DNA from: Rhizopus sp. PT2906
Taxonomy: Eukaryota > Mucoromycota > Mucoromycetes > Mucorales > Rhizopodaceae
Reading direction: 5' to 3'
DNA: 20,057 nucleotides
Assembly: GCA_025529335.1 (NCBI GenBank)
Contig: JAMYHX010000638.1
Coordinates: forward strand, 1 to 20,057
Part shown: positions 18,633-20,057 of the stretch, piece after piece
Numbering within the stretch: position 1 is the first letter of the stretch
Layout of the letters: each line of letters opens with the position of its first letter
Position numbers and translations under genes: made by a program
Notes under the pieces: model-generated
Databases searched by the model: none
What the model was told of the DNA's origin: nothing
Seen by the model: the letters and a program-made list of their open reading frames with translations, nothing else

Positions 18633-19424
18633 ATGGTAAATGCATCACCAAACATAAACATTGACAGAAAGGGAGAAGAGAGAAAGAGAGATAGAACAGA
18701 GAAAGGGATGATGCCGAGAATAACATCTATATATAATGGATATAAATGGATGGATGGATGGATGGATAGATAAAGACTGAGAATAGAGTTGATTGACACA
18801 TATACACACATATACACATTAGAGGGAGGAAAGGGACTACGCAGTGTTTAACTGGACATTGTACATCTCTTATCTCTCTTGTCTCTCTCTCTTTCCTTTC
18901 TTTTAATGTTTTGGGCTTAATTAATACTAGAAATAAACTAACACTTTTTATACATCACGTAGTCGCTCGTCGTTCCCGAGAAGAACCATTTCCAGCACAT
19001 TCTTCGTCTTTTGAACACCAACGTTGATGGTCGTGTCAAGATTCAAATTGCCTTGACTTCCATCAAGGGTGTTGGTCGTCGTTTCGCCAACATTGCCTGT
19101 AAGAAGGCTGATGTTGATCTTACCAAGAGAGCTGGTGAACTTTCTAGCGAAGAATTGGAACGTATCGTCACTGTTCTCCAAAACCCCACTCAATACAAGA
19201 TCCCCACCTGGTTCCTTAACAGACAAAAGGATATCGTTGACGGCAAGTCCACTCAAGTCATCTCTAACGTTCTTGACACCAAGTACCGTGAAGATCTTGA
19301 ACGCTTAAAGAAGATCCGTGCTCACCGTGGTCTTCGTCACTTCTGGGGTGTCCGTGTCCGTGGTCAACACACCAAGACTACCGGTCGTCGTGGACGTACT
19401 GTTGGTGTCTCCAAGAAGAAATAA
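18633..19424 (+). CDS. RPS18: 40S ribosomal protein S18 (uS13)
   Basis: uS13 sits in the head of the small ribosomal subunit and contacts tRNA and the large subunit (bridge B1). Exon 2 (18963-19424) encodes SLVVPEKNHFQHILRLLNTN through the invariant KKIRAHRGLRHFWGVRVRGQ to the VGVSKKK end. The start ATG is missing from that exon; TAG (18960-18962) precedes the Ser codon. The only upstream ATG directly followed by a GT donor that I find is at 18633-18635 (ATG then GTAAAT), giving an ATG-only coding exon, a 327-nt intron and 154 residues (human 152). Codon use is strongly C/G-ending (GTC, ACC, AAG, CGT), unlike every other gene here, as expected for high expression. AATAAA lies at 19509-19514. 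Confidence 0.95.
18636..18962 (+). other. Long self-complementary intron of RPS18
   Basis: At 327 nt this is about six times longer than any other intron in the window. Near its 5' end is a purine tract (18666-18700) and near its 3' end a pyrimidine tract (18866-18904). They can pair, including AAGAGAGATA (18684-18693) with TATCTCTCTT (18871-18880) and AGAAAGG (18666-18672) with CCTTTCT (18895-18901). A GGAT tetranucleotide repeat lies in between (about 18746-18768). A CTAAC branch sequence lies about 25 nt before the acceptor. Confidence 0.65.
18746..18768. repeat. ATGG/GGAT tetranucleotide repeat
   Basis: About five copies of a 4-nt unit (AATGGATGGATGG...GATA) lie inside the RPS18 intron, in the loop between the complementary tracts. 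Confidence 0.75.
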
Positions 19425-19702
19425 AGTGAGTGATAAAGATGTTTTAGTAAGCGTGATATTAATGTCATTTCTATAGTTTCAAAATACAAGGAGCGAGCTA
19501 TATTGTCAAATAAAAAGTTATTTTGCAAAATTAAGCCTTTTATTGTTGTTCTTGTTGATTTGGTGAGCAGTGAAGTTTGTATAAGTGGGAACCTTATTTG
19601 TATGTTTGAGTGTGTGTAATGTGCTATCCTTAAAATCGTTTCGGGAATGCTCGTATATGTATTAGGGATGCATGCGATCAATAGCGCTATTTCTTGAAAA
19701 AC

Positions 19703-19759
<57 letters not shown>

Positions 19760-20057
19760 TCGTAGTTCCCAAGACTGTTGCTTTTGTTATCATTACGGAG
19801 AGATCCTGTCAAGATTTATCAAGAGTCTTTACATTTCTACCAAACACTGGCTGCGGATATTGCCGGCAGTAGGTTATATCTGCCAAATGTGTTGTACTCT
19901 TAAAGAAACTCAATGTATATCCAACTGAATGCCTAAAAAAAAGGATAAATTTTGCCAAATGTTGTGTGTTCCATATCATCAAATGATAGGATTAAATTTG
20001 TATTCTGAACAAGGCTCAAATGAGAATCTTTTATTAATACGCAAAAGAATTCATGTT
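19425..20057. other. Right-end non-coding interval
   Basis: Downstream of RPS18 I see a poly(A) signal at 19509-19514 and a 51-nt A tract (19707-19757). Two related short motifs, GCCAAATGTGTTGT (about 19882) and GCCAAATGTTGTGTGT (about 19953), follow. No gene is supportable up to the edge. Confidence 0.5.
19707..19757. repeat. 51-nt poly(A) tract
   Basis: An uninterrupted run of A, the longest homopolymer in the window. No coding sequence or clear target-site duplication flanks it, so a retroposed tail cannot be shown. Its exact length is prone to sequencing or assembly error. Confidence 0.9.

Noticed and set aside
18705..18780. Possible C/D-box snoRNA in the RPS18 intron (GATGATG near 18707, CTGA near 18777)
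   Set aside because: The C box has a mismatch, no terminal stem forms outside the boxes, and no clear C'/D' pair lies between them.
19364..19681. 105-codon frame antisense to the RPS18 3' end
   Set aside because: Part of it is the shadow of the conserved RPS18 C-terminus; the rest has no family features.
19672..19872. Frame through the poly(A) tract
   Set aside because: It is a poly-lysine translation of the A run, with unrelated sequence on either side.
1..20057. CRISPR arrays, insertion sequences, viral or toxin genes
   Set aside because: No regularly spaced repeats, transposase or viral domains were seen; the window is ordinary spliced fungal nuclear DNA.

Overview
The window reads as nuclear DNA of a filamentous fungus, most likely an early-diverging one of the Mucoromycota (Mucorales type). 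Reasons: AT-rich DNA, dense small genes, and many short introns. I reconstruct 39 introns by frame and protein-family alignment; 38 are 47-70 nt. The fungal families Atg26 (GRAM-PH sterol glucosyltransferase), DASH subunit Hsk3 and Ybp2/glomulin are present. The phylum call is inference, not a database match. There is no sign of bacterial, viral or plasmid sequence.

Layout, left to right. A possible 5' end of a minus-strand gene leaves the window at base 1. Bases 1286-4331 (minus) encode Utp12/Dip2 (WDR3), a UTP-B subunit of the small-subunit processome. A 1.65 kb gap holds a fold-back inverted repeat and a cluster of MCB-like ACGCG sites. Bases 5981-7404 (plus) encode an EED/ESC-type WD40 protein, followed 90 bp later by an unrecognised coiled-coil protein (7495-8562, plus). 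A 1.2 kb gap follows. Bases 9775-10840 (plus) encode exosome cap subunit Rrp4, which converges tail to tail (54 bp) with the sterol 3-beta-glucosyltransferase Atg26/Ugt51 (10895-14982, minus, 15 exons). Upstream lie a Ybp2/Alf4/glomulin-family protein (15087-17331, minus) and an RPA-interacting protein (17398-17983, minus). The latter shares a 65 bp divergent promoter with a tiny two-exon DASH subunit gene, HSK3 (18049-18316, plus). Bases 18633-19424 (plus) encode ribosomal protein S18 (uS13), with an ATG-only first exon and a 327-nt intron. The last 630 bp are non-coding and contain a 51-nt A tract.

Most genes are housekeeping: ribosome assembly (Utp12), RNA decay and rRNA processing (Rrp4), translation (S18) and membrane sterol glycosylation (Atg26). 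The right half groups three genes whose families act in chromosome segregation or replication (Ybp2-like, RPA-interacting, Hsk3). The left half has a putative chromatin WD40 protein with G1/S-type promoter sites.

The points most worth a second look are: the EED-like gene with its MCB cluster; the unknown coiled-coil gene beside it; a GC-AG intron and a 27-nt microexon in Atg26; tandem 3' splice sites whose upstream AG gives an early stop; the self-complementary long intron of S18; and the fold-back element. I found no CRISPR array, tRNA, rRNA or autonomous transposon.
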